From NCBI RefSeq assembly GCF_036192275.1, contig NZ_CP108088.1, forward strand, positions 5,333,501 through 5,397,500: DNA of 64,000 bases. The letters are read 5' to 3'. A program made the translations under genes and the position numbers. Of the stretch, positions 54,952-63,324 are shown piece after piece. This DNA is from Streptomyces sp. NBC_00250. GTDB taxonomy: Bacteria > Actinomycetota > Actinomycetes > Streptomycetales > Streptomycetaceae. Position 1 is the stretch's first letter. Each line of letters opens with the position of its first letter. Below the pieces are notes generated by a model. That model saw only the letters and a list, made by a program, of their open reading frames with translations. It did not search any database and had not been told where the DNA came from.

Positions 54952-55545
54952 TCAGGGCCGGAAACGGGTGACCCCCTCCGGGGTCACCACCGCGTGCACG
55001 GGGTGGTCGTGCGGTTCCTCCGGGACCCGGGCGACCACCTCGTCCGCGTACAGGAGCACCACGAGCGCGGGATCCGCCCCCGCGCGCGTGAGCCGGGCGA
55101 GCACCCGGTCGTACGAGCCGCCGCCCCGCCCCAGCCGCATCCCGCGCCCGTCGACCGCGAGGCCCGGCAGCAGGACGGCGTCGGCGGCGCACACGGCCTC
55201 CGGTCCGAGCCGGGGCCCGACCGGTTCGAGCAGGCCCCGGCCGGCCTTCGCGAGCCCCTCCGGACCCTCGTACGCCGCCCAGTCCAGGTCGTTGTCGGGG
55301 AGCAGGACGGGGAGCAGGACCCGCACCCCGCGCGCGTGGAGCGCGTCGAGCAACGCGCGCGTGCCCGGCTCGCGGCCCACGGACACATAGGCGGCGACCG
55401 TGGACGCCTCCGCGAGTTCGGCCAGTTCCAGTCCCCGACGGGCGAGGGATTCGGCCGTGCGGGCCAGGGAATCGGTGCTCAGCGCGGCGCGGGCGGCCAG
55501 AAGTCGGCTGCGCAGCACGGTCTTTTCGGACATCTCAGGTGTCAT
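54952..55545 (-). CDS. 5-formyltetrahydrofolate cyclo-ligase
   Basis: A 197-residue enzyme that closes 5-formyl-THF to 5,10-methenyl-THF with ATP. Visible: KTVLRSRLLAARAAL at the start, VAAYVSVGREPGT, and AVLLPGLAVDGRGMRLGRGGGSYDR, the ATP-binding signature, then DHPVHAVVTPEGV. The ATG at MTPEMSEK has a GGGG stretch upstream; an ATG four codons later is possible. Its stop codon touches the stop of the acylase gene (shared TGATCA), so the genes converge with no spacer. The galU gene is divergent. Confidence 0.9.
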   Translation of the reverse strand: MTPEMSEKTVLRSRLLAARAALSTDSLARTAESLARRGLELAELAEASTVAAYVSVGREPGTRALLDALHARGVRVLLPVLLPDNDLDWAAYEGPEGLAKAGRGLLEPVGPRLGPEAVCAADAVLLPGLAVDGRGMRLGRGGGSYDRVLARLTRAGADPALVVLLYADEVVARVPEEPHDHPVHAVVTPEGVTRFRP

Positions 55546-55649
55546 GTCGGCCCCATGCGAATTCACTAAACTCTCGTAACTGTCTTTATGTGGAGGAAGT
55601 TAATCGGAGCCACATCTTTCTCTCATTCCGAACGACTAAAGTGCTCGGC

Positions 55650-56561
55650 ATGAATCACTCGCTCCCCAGGCTGGGCCGGATCAGCAAGGCTGTCATCCCG
55701 GCCGCCGGCCTCGGCACCCGCTTCCTCCCGGCGACCAAGGCGACGCCGAAGGAGATGCTGCCGGTCGTCGACAAGCCGGCCATCCAGTACGTCGTCGAGG
55801 AGGCCGTCGCGGCCGGCCTCTCCGACGTCCTGATGATCACCGGCCGGAACAAGCGTCCCCTGGAGGACCACTTCGACCGGAACTACGAGCTGGAGGAGGC
55901 CCTGAGCCGGAAGGGCGACGCGGAACGCCTCTCCAAGGTCCAGGAGTCCAGTGACCTCGCCACCATGCACTACGTGCGCCAGGGAGCCCCGCGCGGCCTC
56001 GGCCACGCCGTGCTCTGCGCCGCCCCGCACGTCGGCGACCAGCCCTTCGCGGTGCTCCTCGGCGACGACCTGATCGATCCGCGCGACCCGTTGCTCGCGC
56101 GGATGGTGGAGGTCCAGGAGCGGGAGGGCGGCAGCGTGATCGCCCTCATGGAGGTCGAGCCCTCGCAGATCCACCTCTACGGCTGCGCGGCGGTCGAGGC
56201 GACCGTCGACTCGGACGTCGTGAAGGTGACGGACCTGGTCGAGAAGCCGGACGCGGACGAGGCGCCCAGCAACTACGCGATCATCGGCCGTTATGTGCTG
56301 GATCCGGCCGTCTTCGAGACGCTGCGGGAGACCGAGCCGGGCCGCGGTGGGGAGATCCAGCTCACCGACGCCCTGCAGAAGCTCGCCTCGGACGAGAAGA
56401 TCGGTGGCCCGGTGCACGGCGTCGTGTTCAAGGGGCGCCGCTATGACACCGGTGACCGCGGTGACTATCTGCGTGCCATTGTCAGACTCGCGTGCGAACG
56501 TGAAGATCTGGGACCGGACTTCCGGGCCTGGCTCCGGAGATACGTCAGCGAGGAGATGTAG
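55650..56561 (+). CDS. galU: UTP-glucose-1-phosphate uridylyltransferase
   Basis: A 303-residue enzyme making UDP-glucose. It shows KAVIPAAGLGTRFLPATKATPKEMLPVVDKP (nucleotide-binding), YVVEEAVAAGLSDVLMITGR, GLGHAVLCAAPHVG and FAVLLGDDLI, then KVTDLVEKP and FKGRRYDTGDRGDYL. The ATG has no strong ribosome site; TAAAGT 7 nt upstream suggests a leaderless start, and a GTG three codons earlier is possible. It leads the galU-glp-moaC-mog-GNAT run, with the glp start only 4 nt after its stop. Confidence 0.92.
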   Translation: MNHSLPRLGRISKAVIPAAGLGTRFLPATKATPKEMLPVVDKPAIQYVVEEAVAAGLSDVLMITGRNKRPLEDHFDRNYELEEALSRKGDAERLSKVQESSDLATMHYVRQGAPRGLGHAVLCAAPHVGDQPFAVLLGDDLIDPRDPLLARMVEVQEREGGSVIALMEVEPSQIHLYGCAAVEATVDSDVVKVTDLVEKPDADEAPSNYAIIGRYVLDPAVFETLRETEPGRGGEIQLTDALQKLASDEKIGGPVHGVVFKGRRYDTGDRGDYLRAIVRLACEREDLGPDFRAWLRRYVSEEM

Positions 56562-56565
56562 CACC

Positions 56566-58014
56566 TTGAGCAGCAGCGCGGCACCGTCGCCGTCCCACGA
56601 CGACCAGGATCACGGCCACCAGGATCACGGCGACCAGGGACACGGGGACCACGTGCACGGCGACCATGATCACGGTGATCACGGTGATCACGGCCATGGT
56701 GACGAGGCGGGCGCGGTCGACCCCTGCGCGGGTCCCGCGCGCGGGCTGTGGACGGTGGACGAGCACCTGGCCGACATCCTCGCGACGGTCGGCCCGCTCG
56801 ACCCCATCGAGCTGCAACTCCTCGACGCGCAGGGCTGTGTCCTCGTCGAGGACGTGACGGTGCCGGTCGCGCTGCCCCCCTTCGACAACAGCTCCATGGA
56901 CGGGTACGCGGTCCGGATCGCCGATGTCGCCGGTGCCACCGAGGAGTTCCCCGCCGTCCTCACCGTCATCGGCGATGTCGCGGCGGGCGCCGGCGGCCTG
57001 CCCGAGGTCGGCCCCGGCCAGGCCGCCCGGATCATGACCGGCGCCCCGCTGCCGCCCGGCGCCGAGGCCGTCGTCCCCGTCGAGTGGACCGACGGCGGTA
57101 CGGGCGGCGGCGCGGCCACCGGCATGACCGCCGCGAGCGCCGCCCCCGAGGGAGCGGCCGGCGAGGTCCGGGTGCACCGCGCCGCCGAGGCCGGCGCGCA
57201 CGTCCGCGAGCGGGGCAGCGACGTCCGGGCCGGGGAGCTGGCCCTGGCGGCGGGCACCGTCCTCGGACCGCCGCAGATCGGGCTGCTCGCCGCGATCGGC
57301 CGCGGCACCGTCCGGGTGCGGCCCCGCCCCCGGGTGGTCGTCATGTCCACCGGCAGCGAGCTGGTGCAGCCCGGCGAACCGCTGGGCGAGGGCCAGATCC
57401 ACGACTCGAACAGCTTCGCGCTGGCCGCGGCCGCGCGGGACGCGGGCGCCCTCGCGTACCGGGTGGGGGCCGTCGCCGACGACGCGGAGTCGCTGCGCGC
57501 CACCATCGAGGACCAGCTCATCCGGGCCGATCTGATCGTGACCACGGGCGGGGTGAGCGTCGGCGCGTACGACGTGGTGAAGGAGGCGCTGACCGCCGAC
57601 GGGCAGGTCGACTTCCGCAAGCTGGCCATGCAGCCGGGCAAGCCGCAGGGCTTCGGCGCGATCGGCGCCGAGCAGATCCCGCTGCTCGCCCTGCCGGGCA
57701 ACCCGGTCTCCTCGTACGTCTCCTTCGAGCTGTTCGTCCGGCCCGCGATCCGGTCTCTGATGGGCGTCGAGGATCTGCATCGGCCCCGGGTGCGGGCCGA
57801 GCTGGTCGCCGACAAGGCGCTGTCCTCGCCGGCCGGGCGGAGGCAGTTCCTCCGGGGGACGTACGACCCGGAGGCGGGCACCGTCACTCCGGTGGGCGGT
57901 GCGGGCTCCCATCTGATCGCGGCCCTCGCGCACGCGGACTGCCTGCTCGTGGTCCCGGAGGAGACGGAGAGCGTGGAGCCGGGCGCCGTCCTGGAAGTGG
58001 TCCTCCTCGGCTGA
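56566..58014 (+). CDS. glp: Gephyrin-like molybdotransferase Glp (MoeA) with His-rich N-terminus
   Basis: A 482-residue MoeA-family protein. After a Ser-rich start, residues about 10-46 form an Asp/Gly/His tract with 12 His. The normal body begins at LWTVDEHLADILA and shows LPPFDNSSMDGYAVR, RIMTGAPLPPGAEAVVPVEW, VVVMSTGSELVQPG, DLIVTTGGVSVGAYDVVKE and ALPGNPVSSYVSFE. MoeA inserts molybdate into molybdopterin. Actinobacterial Glp also binds FtsZ and the receptor GlpR/SepX, whose gene is at 59875. The His tract is absent from the Glp proteins I know and may bind metal. TTG start with AGGAG about 10 nt upstream. Confidence 0.9.
   Translation: MSSSAAPSPSHDDQDHGHQDHGDQGHGDHVHGDHDHGDHGDHGHGDEAGAVDPCAGPARGLWTVDEHLADILATVGPLDPIELQLLDAQGCVLVEDVTVPVALPPFDNSSMDGYAVRIADVAGATEEFPAVLTVIGDVAAGAGGLPEVGPGQAARIMTGAPLPPGAEAVVPVEWTDGGTGGGAATGMTAASAAPEGAAGEVRVHRAAEAGAHVRERGSDVRAGELALAAGTVLGPPQIGLLAAIGRGTVRVRPRPRVVVMSTGSELVQPGEPLGEGQIHDSNSFALAAAARDAGALAYRVGAVADDAESLRATIEDQLIRADLIVTTGGVSVGAYDVVKEALTADGQVDFRKLAMQPGKPQGFGAIGAEQIPLLALPGNPVSSYVSFELFVRPAIRSLMGVEDLHRPRVRAELVADKALSSPAGRRQFLRGTYDPEAGTVTPVGGAGSHLIAALAHADCLLVVPEETESVEPGAVLEVVLLG
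56609..56702 (+). repeat. Degenerate gaccacggcg-type repeats encoding the Glp His tract
   Basis: Tandem 6- to 9-bp units of the type ga(c/t)cacgg(c/t) encode alternating Asp-His-Gly. Because the units are multiples of three, length changes would keep the frame. Confidence 0.8.
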
Positions 58015-58071
58015 GGGGGCGAGGGTGGGGGTACGGTGTCGTCCCACACAGCGACCGGGAGTGTCACGGCG

Positions 58072-58557
58072 ATGAGCACGCAGCAAGGTCTCACCCACAT
58101 CGACGAGGCGGGCGCGGCCCGCATGGTCGACGTATCGGCGAAGGACGTCACGTCCCGCACGGCGCGCGCCAGCGGGCGGGTGCTCGTCTCGCCGCGCGTG
58201 ATCGAGCTGCTGCGCGGCGAGGGCGTCCCGAAGGGCGACGCGCTCGCCACCGCCCGGATCGCCGGGATCATGGGCGCCAAGAAGACCCCGGACCTCATCC
58301 CGCTCTGCCACCCGCTCGCGGTCTCGGGCGTGACCCTGGACCTGGCGGTCACCGACGACGCGGTCGAGATCCTGGCGACGGTGAAGACCACGGACCGCAC
58401 GGGCGTCGAGATGGAGGCCCTGACGGCGGTCTCCGTGGCGGCCCTGACGGTGGTCGACATGGTGAAGGCGGTCGACAAGGGCGCGGTCATCTCCGACGTG
58501 CGGGTGGAGGAGAAGACGGGCGGAAAGTCGGGTCACTGGACGCGGAGCGAGTCGTGA
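58072..58557 (+). CDS. moaC: Cyclic pyranopterin monophosphate synthase MoaC
   Basis: A 161-residue enzyme of molybdenum cofactor synthesis, turning the MoaA product into cPMP. It shows THIDEAGAARMVDVSAKDVTSRTARASG, KKTPDLIPLCHPL (catalytic Lys/His region), and EILATVKTTDRTGVEMEALTAVSVAALTVVDMVKAVDKG. The ATG at MSTQQGL is chosen for a GGGAG site; the frame is open 12 codons upstream. It follows glp by 57 nt and overlaps mog (GTGA), consistent with one operon supplying cofactor, for example to the molybdoenzyme at 41806. Confidence 0.93.
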   Translation: MSTQQGLTHIDEAGAARMVDVSAKDVTSRTARASGRVLVSPRVIELLRGEGVPKGDALATARIAGIMGAKKTPDLIPLCHPLAVSGVTLDLAVTDDAVEILATVKTTDRTGVEMEALTAVSVAALTVVDMVKAVDKGAVISDVRVEEKTGGKSGHWTRSES

Positions 58558-59129
58558 CGCGCGGGGGCCGGGTGTCGGGCGTCCACGAGCACGAGGAGCC
58601 GCCCCCGGCGGCGCTCGGCGACGACATCGGCGGCGCGCTCGTCGCCCCCTACTCCGCACTCGTCGTCACCGCCTCAAACCGGGCGGCGGCCGGGGTGTAC
58701 GAGGACAAGGGCGGTCCGCTGATCGTCGAGGGCCTGACCCGGATGGGCTTCGCCGTGGACGGCCCGCAGGTCGTTCCGGACGGGGCGCCGGTCGAGGCGG
58801 TGCTGCGGGCCGGGGTCGCCGCCGGGTACGACGCGATCGTGACCACCGGCGGTACGGGCATCTCGCCCACCGACGAGACGCCCGAGGTGACCCGCCGGGT
58901 CCTGGAGCGGGAGATCCCGGGCATCCCGGAGGCGATCCGGGCGTACGGCCGGGAGAAGGTGCCGACGGCGGCGCTCTCGCGGGGCCTCGCGGGCGTCGCG
59001 GGCGGCACGCTGATCGTGAACCTGCCGGGGTCGCCCGGCGGGGTACGGGACGGGCTGGCCGTCCTGGAGCCGGTCCTGCGGCACGCCGTCGACCAGATCC
59101 GCGGCGGCGACCACCCGAGACCGTCGTGA
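58554..59129 (+). CDS. mog: MogA/MoaB-family molybdopterin adenylyltransferase
   Basis: A 191-residue protein. After a variable N-terminus, the MoaB/Mog domain reads YSALVVTASNRAAAGVYEDKGGP, then YDAIVTTGGTGISPTDETPEVTRRV and GTLIVNLPGSPGGVRDGL, the molybdopterin-binding loops. It should adenylate molybdopterin before Glp adds molybdate. The GTG overlaps the moaC stop, and its own stop overlaps the GNAT start (GTGA again), so translation of the three is coupled. Confidence 0.9.
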   Translation: MTRGGRVSGVHEHEEPPPAALGDDIGGALVAPYSALVVTASNRAAAGVYEDKGGPLIVEGLTRMGFAVDGPQVVPDGAPVEAVLRAGVAAGYDAIVTTGGTGISPTDETPEVTRRVLEREIPGIPEAIRAYGREKVPTAALSRGLAGVAGGTLIVNLPGSPGGVRDGLAVLEPVLRHAVDQIRGGDHPRPS

Positions 59130-59737
59130 TCCCGACCTGGCCCGTGGTGCTCGTGGACGGTGAGGTGGTGCTCCGTCCGATAAAGATGCGTGACCACGCG
59201 GCCTGGCGCGAGGTGAACCGGCGCAACCGGGAGTGGCTGCGGCCCTGGGAGGCGACGGTTCCGCCGCCGCCCCCGGGCGGGCCGGTGGCGCATCGGCCGA
59301 CGTACCGTCAGATGGTCCGTCATCTGCGGTCGGAGGCGAACGCGGGCCGGATGCTGCCGTTCGTGATCGAGTACCGGGGGCGGCTCGTCGGCCAGTTGAC
59401 GGTCGCCGGGATCACCTGGGGCTCGATGTGCTCGGGGCACGTGGGCTACTGGGTGGACAGCGAGGTGGCCGGGCGCGGAGTGATGCCGACGGCGGTCGCG
59501 CTCGCCGTCGACCACTGCTTCCGCGCGGTGGGGCTGCACCGGATGGAGGTCTGCATCCGCCCGGAGAACGGGCCTTCTCGCCGGGTCGTGGAGAAACTGG
59601 GATTCCGTGAGGAGGGGCTGCGGCCCCGGTACCTCCACATCGACGGCGCGTGGCGGGACCATCTGGTCTTCGCACTGACGGCGGAGGAGGTGCCGGAGGG
59701 GCTGCTGCGCCGCTGGCACCAGGCAAGAATAAAATAA
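59126..59737 (+). CDS. GNAT N-acetyltransferase (RimJ-like)
   Basis: A 203-residue GNAT protein. Acetyl-CoA binding residues are in GHVGYWVDSEVAGRGVMPTAVALAVDHCF, and the C-terminal HRMEVCIRPENGPSRRVVEKLGFREEG is the RimJ/RimL pattern, suggesting transfer to a protein N-terminus. VLRPIKMRDHAAWREVNRRNREWL is the family start. The GTG overlaps the mog stop. The last residues read RARIK-like (HQARIK) before an AT-rich gap. Confidence 0.9.
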   Translation: MIPTWPVVLVDGEVVLRPIKMRDHAAWREVNRRNREWLRPWEATVPPPPPGGPVAHRPTYRQMVRHLRSEANAGRMLPFVIEYRGRLVGQLTVAGITWGSMCSGHVGYWVDSEVAGRGVMPTAVALAVDHCFRAVGLHRMEVCIRPENGPSRRVVEKLGFREEGLRPRYLHIDGAWRDHLVFALTAEEVPEGLLRRWHQARIK

Positions 59738-59874
59738 GTGTTCGAATTCAATCGGTAGTTGGCAGTCAATCGATCGGAACAATCACAAAAAAGTTCAGTG
59801 ATATCAGCCAGATCGTGCGACACACCGGGCCAATTGGCCGATGCCGTCCCGCGAACCCCTCTACCGTGTGAGGC
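59738..59874. promoter_or_regulatory. AT-rich promoter region of sepX/glpR with GACAC motif
   Basis: This gap is strikingly AT-rich for the window. GACAC (59819-59823) is the core motif bound by the sporulation regulator WhiA. TACCGT (59862-59867) ends 7 nt before the GTG, suggesting a leaderless start. WhiA control is inferred from the short motif only. Confidence 0.4.
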
Positions 59875-60903
59875 GTGAGCAGCAGCGGCCTCATCTACGC
59901 AGTCATCGTCGGGGCCTGGGCCGCCTACTTGGTGCCGATGTGGCTCCGCAGGCAGGACGAGCTGAACGAAGCCCGTCCGACGGAACGCTTCAGCACCGCC
60001 ATCCGGCTGCTTTCCGGACGGGCGGGCATGGAGCGCCGGTACGCCAAGGAGCTCAAGGAGCGGGACCGTACGGCGGAGGGTCCGACGCCCGACGTGGACC
60101 CGGACGCGGAAACCGAGCATTTGAGCTCGGTCGACGTCCGGGCGTTCTCCGCGCCCGCGGCCAGAACGGAAGCGCGCCTGGAACTCCCGGAACCCGAACG
60201 GGAGAAGGCGCCGCATCCCGCCCAGGTCCGCGCGGCCACGGGCGCCGCCGCCGAGCGCGCCCGCCGGGGCAAGGTCCTCGCGCGGCGCCGCCGCACCACG
60301 ACGCTCCTCTTCGCCGGCTTCACCCTCGGCGCGGTCGTCGCGGCCGTCGGCGGGGTCGCCTTCCTGTGGGCGCCGGCCGTGCCCGCACTGCTCCTCAGCG
60401 CGTACATCGTGCATCTGCGGGTCCAGGAACGCCGCCGCTTCGTCTACGTGATGGACCGGCGGCGCGCCGAAGCGGCGGCGGCCCGGCTGCGCGAGAGCCG
60501 GCGCCCCGCGCCGACGCCCGAACCGCAGCCCGACTCCGCCTCGGCTCCCTCCCCGCAGGAGGCGGACCGGCGCGCCCTGGTCGAGCAGACCGACCACGCG
60601 GAGTGGGTGGACCAGCAGCGCGACCGCGGCCCGGCCCGCGGCGACAGCTGGGACCCGGTCCCGGTCCCGCTCCCGACGTACGTCACCGCCCCGGTCGCCC
60701 CGCGCGCCACGAGCGGCATCGACATCACGGACCCGGAGACCTGGAGCGCGGCCCGCTCCTCCACGGCGGCCGACCCGACCCCCGCCCCGTCCCCGGCCCC
60801 CCGCCAGCGCACCGCCCAGCCCCGCCGCAACCGCGACCACGGCCGCACCCCGCTCTTCGACCAGTACGCGGACGACGACCGCCCCCGGGCGGCCAACGAA
60901 TGA
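59875..60903 (+). CDS. sepX: Divisome membrane protein SepX / Glp receptor GlpR
   Basis: A 342-residue membrane protein. TM1 is at the very N-terminus (SGLIYAVIVGAWAAYLVPMWL), followed by RRQDELNEARPTERFSTAIRLL, a signature of the family. A charged cytoplasmic stretch follows (50-140), then two adjacent membrane helices (TTLLFAGFTLGAVVAAVGGV and APAVPALLLSAYIVHL) and a long disordered Pro-rich tail ending in a charged DQYADDD segment. SepX of Streptomyces and GlpR of Corynebacterium are the same family: they act with FtsZ in cross-walls and septa and bind Glp. The gene lies three genes after glp, the known arrangement. The GTG start has no ribosome site. Confidence 0.88.
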   Translation: MSSSGLIYAVIVGAWAAYLVPMWLRRQDELNEARPTERFSTAIRLLSGRAGMERRYAKELKERDRTAEGPTPDVDPDAETEHLSSVDVRAFSAPAARTEARLELPEPEREKAPHPAQVRAATGAAAERARRGKVLARRRRTTTLLFAGFTLGAVVAAVGGVAFLWAPAVPALLLSAYIVHLRVQERRRFVYVMDRRRAEAAAARLRESRRPAPTPEPQPDSASAPSPQEADRRALVEQTDHAEWVDQQRDRGPARGDSWDPVPVPLPTYVTAPVAPRATSGIDITDPETWSAARSSTAADPTPAPSPAPRQRTAQPRRNRDHGRTPLFDQYADDDRPRAANE

Positions 60904-60954
60904 CCCGCCGGGGGCCCGCGACGGCCCCCGGCTGACCTGCGAGGGAATGGATTT

Positions 60955-60982
60955 TTGCCTGAGCCGGTCGGGATGCTAATGT
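60955..60982 (+). promoter_or_regulatory. Promoter of tRNA-Ala
   Basis: TTGCCT (60955-60960), 16 bp, TAATGT (60977-60982), 14 bp before the tRNA. A good housekeeping-type promoter for this genome. Confidence 0.65.
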
Positions 60983-60996
60983 TTCACACGTCGCAA

Positions 60997-61070
60997 GGGC
61001 CTGTGGCGCAGTCTGGTAGCGCACCTCGTTCGCATCGAGGGGGTCTGGGGTTCAAATCCCCACAGGTCCA
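60997..61070 (+). tRNA. tRNA-Ala(CGC)
   Basis: 74 nt. Acceptor stem GGGCCTG/CAGGTCC contains the G3:U70 wobble pair that marks alanine tRNAs. The D arm is GCGC-AGTCTGGTA-GCGC. The anticodon stem-loop is CCTCG-TTCGCAT-CGAGG with anticodon CGC (reads GCG). The T arm is TGGGG-TTCAAAT-CCCCA. The 3' CCA is not encoded. No integrase or duplicated tRNA end is seen nearby. Confidence 0.97.
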
Positions 61071-61078
61071 CAGACACC

Positions 61079-61122
61079 GGAAATCCCGTCCGATCGCAAG
61101 ATCGGGCGGGATTTCCGCTTTT
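61079..61122 (+). terminator. Terminator of tRNA-Ala
   Basis: ggaaatcccgtccgatc against gatcgggcgggatttcc with a 4-nt loop and one mismatch, followed by a T-rich tail (cgctttt). Confidence 0.85.
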
Positions 61123-61165
61123 CCGGGGTCGGGTGGGGTCCCGGTCTGCCGGGACCCGGACCTTC

Positions 61166-61645
61166 TCAGATCAGCGGCTTCGCGAAGCAGCGGCTGTTGG
61201 GGTAGTCGCGGTAGTGGCCGAACTTGGCGCAGGGTTCGTAGCCGCTCGACGTGTAGAGGGCTATCGCCTCCGGTTGGGCGGTGCCCGTTTCCAGGACCAT
61301 GCGGGTGCGGCCGGCCTCGCGGGCGTCGGATTCCAGGGCGCCCAGGATGCGGCGGGCCAGGCCGAGGCCGCGGGCGTCGGGGATCACGTACATGCGCTTG
61401 AGTTCGGCGTCGCCGTTCTCGTAGCCCTCGGCGTTCTTGTCCTGGGTGCGCCAGCCGCCCGTGGCGACCGGGTTGCCCTCAGGGTCGTACGCGAGGAGGT
61501 AGAGGCCGCGGGGAGGGACGAACATTCCGGCGTCCAGCGGTGTGACATCGCCCTCGTCGTCGTAGCGGACGGCGTACTCCGCCTGGACCGCGTCGTTGAG
61601 TTTGACGGCGTCGGGGTGGTCATAGGGCGTGGGCTGGATGTTCAT
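61166..61645 (-). CDS. GNAT-family acetyltransferase
   Basis: A 159-residue GNAT enzyme. The acetyl-CoA site is AELKRMYVIPDARGLGLARRIL (R/Q-x-x-G-x-G/A), and TGTAQPEAIALYTSSGYEP is the C-terminal motif B. The middle has GLYLLAYDPEGNPVATGGWR. Substrate unknown. The ATG at MNIQPTPYDHP lies 51 bp from the divergent exonuclease gene. Confidence 0.88.
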   Translation of the reverse strand: MNIQPTPYDHPDAVKLNDAVQAEYAVRYDDEGDVTPLDAGMFVPPRGLYLLAYDPEGNPVATGGWRTQDKNAEGYENGDAELKRMYVIPDARGLGLARRILGALESDAREAGRTRMVLETGTAQPEAIALYTSSGYEPCAKFGHYRDYPNSRCFAKPLI

Positions 61646-61695
61646 GCGGAGTATCGTACATGTATGCGGTGCCTGGGTGTCGGTATTCTCCCGGG

Positions 61696-62499
61696 ATGCT
61701 CACTGTGACGTCCGTGAATGTCAATGGTCTTCGTGCAGCCGCCAAGAAGGGGTTCGTCGAGTGGCTCGGCGGTACCTCCGCCGACGCCGTCTGCCTCCAG
61801 GAGGTGCGCGCCGAGGAGGCGCAGCTGCCCGAGGAGGTGCGGGCGCCCGAGGGCTGGTTCACCGTCCACGCGCCCGCCGCCGCCAAGGGGCGCGCCGGGG
61901 TCTCCCTCTACACGCGGCGCGAGCCCGACCGGGTGCGCGTGGGCTTCGGGTCGAGCGAGTTCGACGACAGCGGCCGGTACGTCGAGGCCGACCTGCCCGG
62001 CGTGACCGTCGCCAGCCTCTACCTGCCCTCCGGCGAGGTCGGCACCGAGCGCCAGGACGAGAAGTACCGGTTCATGGGGGAGTTCCTGCCGTATCTGAAG
62101 GAGCTCCGGGAGCGGTCCGCCGCCGACGGGCGCGAGGTCGTCGTCTGCGGCGACTGGAACATCGCCCACCACGAGGCCGACCTCAAGAACTGGAAGGCCA
62201 ACAAGAAGAACGCCGGCTTCCTGCCCGAGGAGCGGGAGTGGCTGGGGCAGGTGCTCGACGAGGGAGACGGCGGGTACGTCGACGTCGTGCGGGCGCTTCA
62301 TCCCGAGCAGGAAGGGCCCTACTCCTGGTGGTCCTACCGCGGGCGCGCCTTCGACAACGACAGCGGCTGGCGCATCGACTACCAGATCGCCACCCCCGGA
62401 CTCGCCGCCAAGGCCGTCAAGGCCTACGTCGAGCGGGCCGCGACCCACGCCGAGCGGTGGAGCGACCACGCACCCGTGACCGCCGTCTACGAGATGTAG
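61696..62499 (+). CDS. xthA: Exodeoxyribonuclease III / AP endonuclease
   Basis: A 267-residue Mg-dependent nuclease that cuts at abasic sites in base excision repair. Visible: LTVTSVNVNGLRAA (catalytic Asn), VCLQEVRA (metal Glu), RAGVSLYTR, VVCGDWNIAHHEADLKN (Asp/Asn pair), and the C-terminal RIDYQIATPGL and WSDHAPVTAVY with the catalytic Asp-His. The ATG is 6 nt after a TATTCT box, pointing to a leaderless message; no ribosome site is seen. Confidence 0.93.
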   Translation: MLTVTSVNVNGLRAAAKKGFVEWLGGTSADAVCLQEVRAEEAQLPEEVRAPEGWFTVHAPAAAKGRAGVSLYTRREPDRVRVGFGSSEFDDSGRYVEADLPGVTVASLYLPSGEVGTERQDEKYRFMGEFLPYLKELRERSAADGREVVVCGDWNIAHHEADLKNWKANKKNAGFLPEEREWLGQVLDEGDGGYVDVVRALHPEQEGPYSWWSYRGRAFDNDSGWRIDYQIATPGLAAKAVKAYVERAATHAERWSDHAPVTAVYEM

Positions 62500-62568
62500 T
62501 TCCTTTCCGCCGCTCCTTTCCCGCGCGGTACCGTGCTGCCGTACCACGGGACCGGGTGGGGGGAATTG

Positions 62569-63324
62569 TTGAGCGCGCGCATTCTGATCGCCGAGGACGA
62601 CGAAAAGCAGTCACGTCTCATACGCATCTATCTGGAGCGGGAAGGAAATACCGTCCAGGTGGTCGCCGACGGGCGCTCCGCATTGGACCGGATCCGTTCC
62701 GTACGCCCGGATCTCGTCGTCCTCGATGTGATGCTGCCCTTCGTCGACGGCCTCGACGTGTGCCGCATCCTGCGCTCCGAGGGATCCGACGTGCCGATCC
62801 TGCTGCTCACCGCGCGCAGCACCGAGGAGGACATGCTCCTCGGCCTCGACCTCGGCGCCGACGACTACCTCACCAAGCCGTACAGCCCCCGCGAGCTGAC
62901 CGCCCGGGTCCGCGCCCTCCTGCGCCGGTCCCGGGCGAGCGGCGCGGCCGCCCGGGACGAGCTGCTGCGGGTGGGCGAGGTCGAACTCGACACCGCCCGC
63001 TTCGAGGTCCGGGTCGCCGGCCGCCCGGTCGCCCTCACCTCCAAGGAGTTCTCCCTCCTCGAAGTCCTCGCCCGCGAACCGGGCCGAGTCTTCAGCCGCG
63101 CGCAGATCATCGAGCGCGTCTTCGGCTTCGACAGCGACGTCCTGGAACGCACCGTCGACGCCCACGTCCGCAACCTGCGGCTGAAACTGGAGCCCGACCC
63201 GGCCCGACCCCGCCACCTGGAGACCGTGTACGGGCGCGGGTACCGCCTCTCGGAGAGCCACCCGGAGAGACCCTCGGAGGGGACGGCGGAGGGGCTCCCG
63301 GCCGACGCGGGGCCGGAGTCGTGA
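62569..63324 (+). CDS. OmpR/PhoB-family response regulator
   Basis: A 251-residue regulator. The receiver domain (1-120) shows ILIAEDDEKQ (acid pocket), DLVVLDVMLP with the phospho-acceptor Asp near residue 52, LLLTAR and YLTKPYSPREL with the conserved Thr and Lys. The winged-helix domain (about 135-235) reads LTSKEFSLLEVLAREPGRVFSR, then VDAHVRNLRLKLEPDP and VYGRGYRL. The TTG start follows a GGGGGG stretch and another TTG. The GTGA overlap with the next gene couples it to its kinase. Signal and targets unknown. Confidence 0.9.
   Translation: MSARILIAEDDEKQSRLIRIYLEREGNTVQVVADGRSALDRIRSVRPDLVVLDVMLPFVDGLDVCRILRSEGSDVPILLLTARSTEEDMLLGLDLGADDYLTKPYSPRELTARVRALLRRSRASGAAARDELLRVGEVELDTARFEVRVAGRPVALTSKEFSLLEVLAREPGRVFSRAQIIERVFGFDSDVLERTVDAHVRNLRLKLEPDPARPRHLETVYGRGYRLSESHPERPSEGTAEGLPADAGPES

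Noticed and set aside
60997..61070. tRNA-Ala as an integration site of a mobile element
   Set aside because: No integrase, no repeat of the tRNA 3' end and no change in composition on either side.
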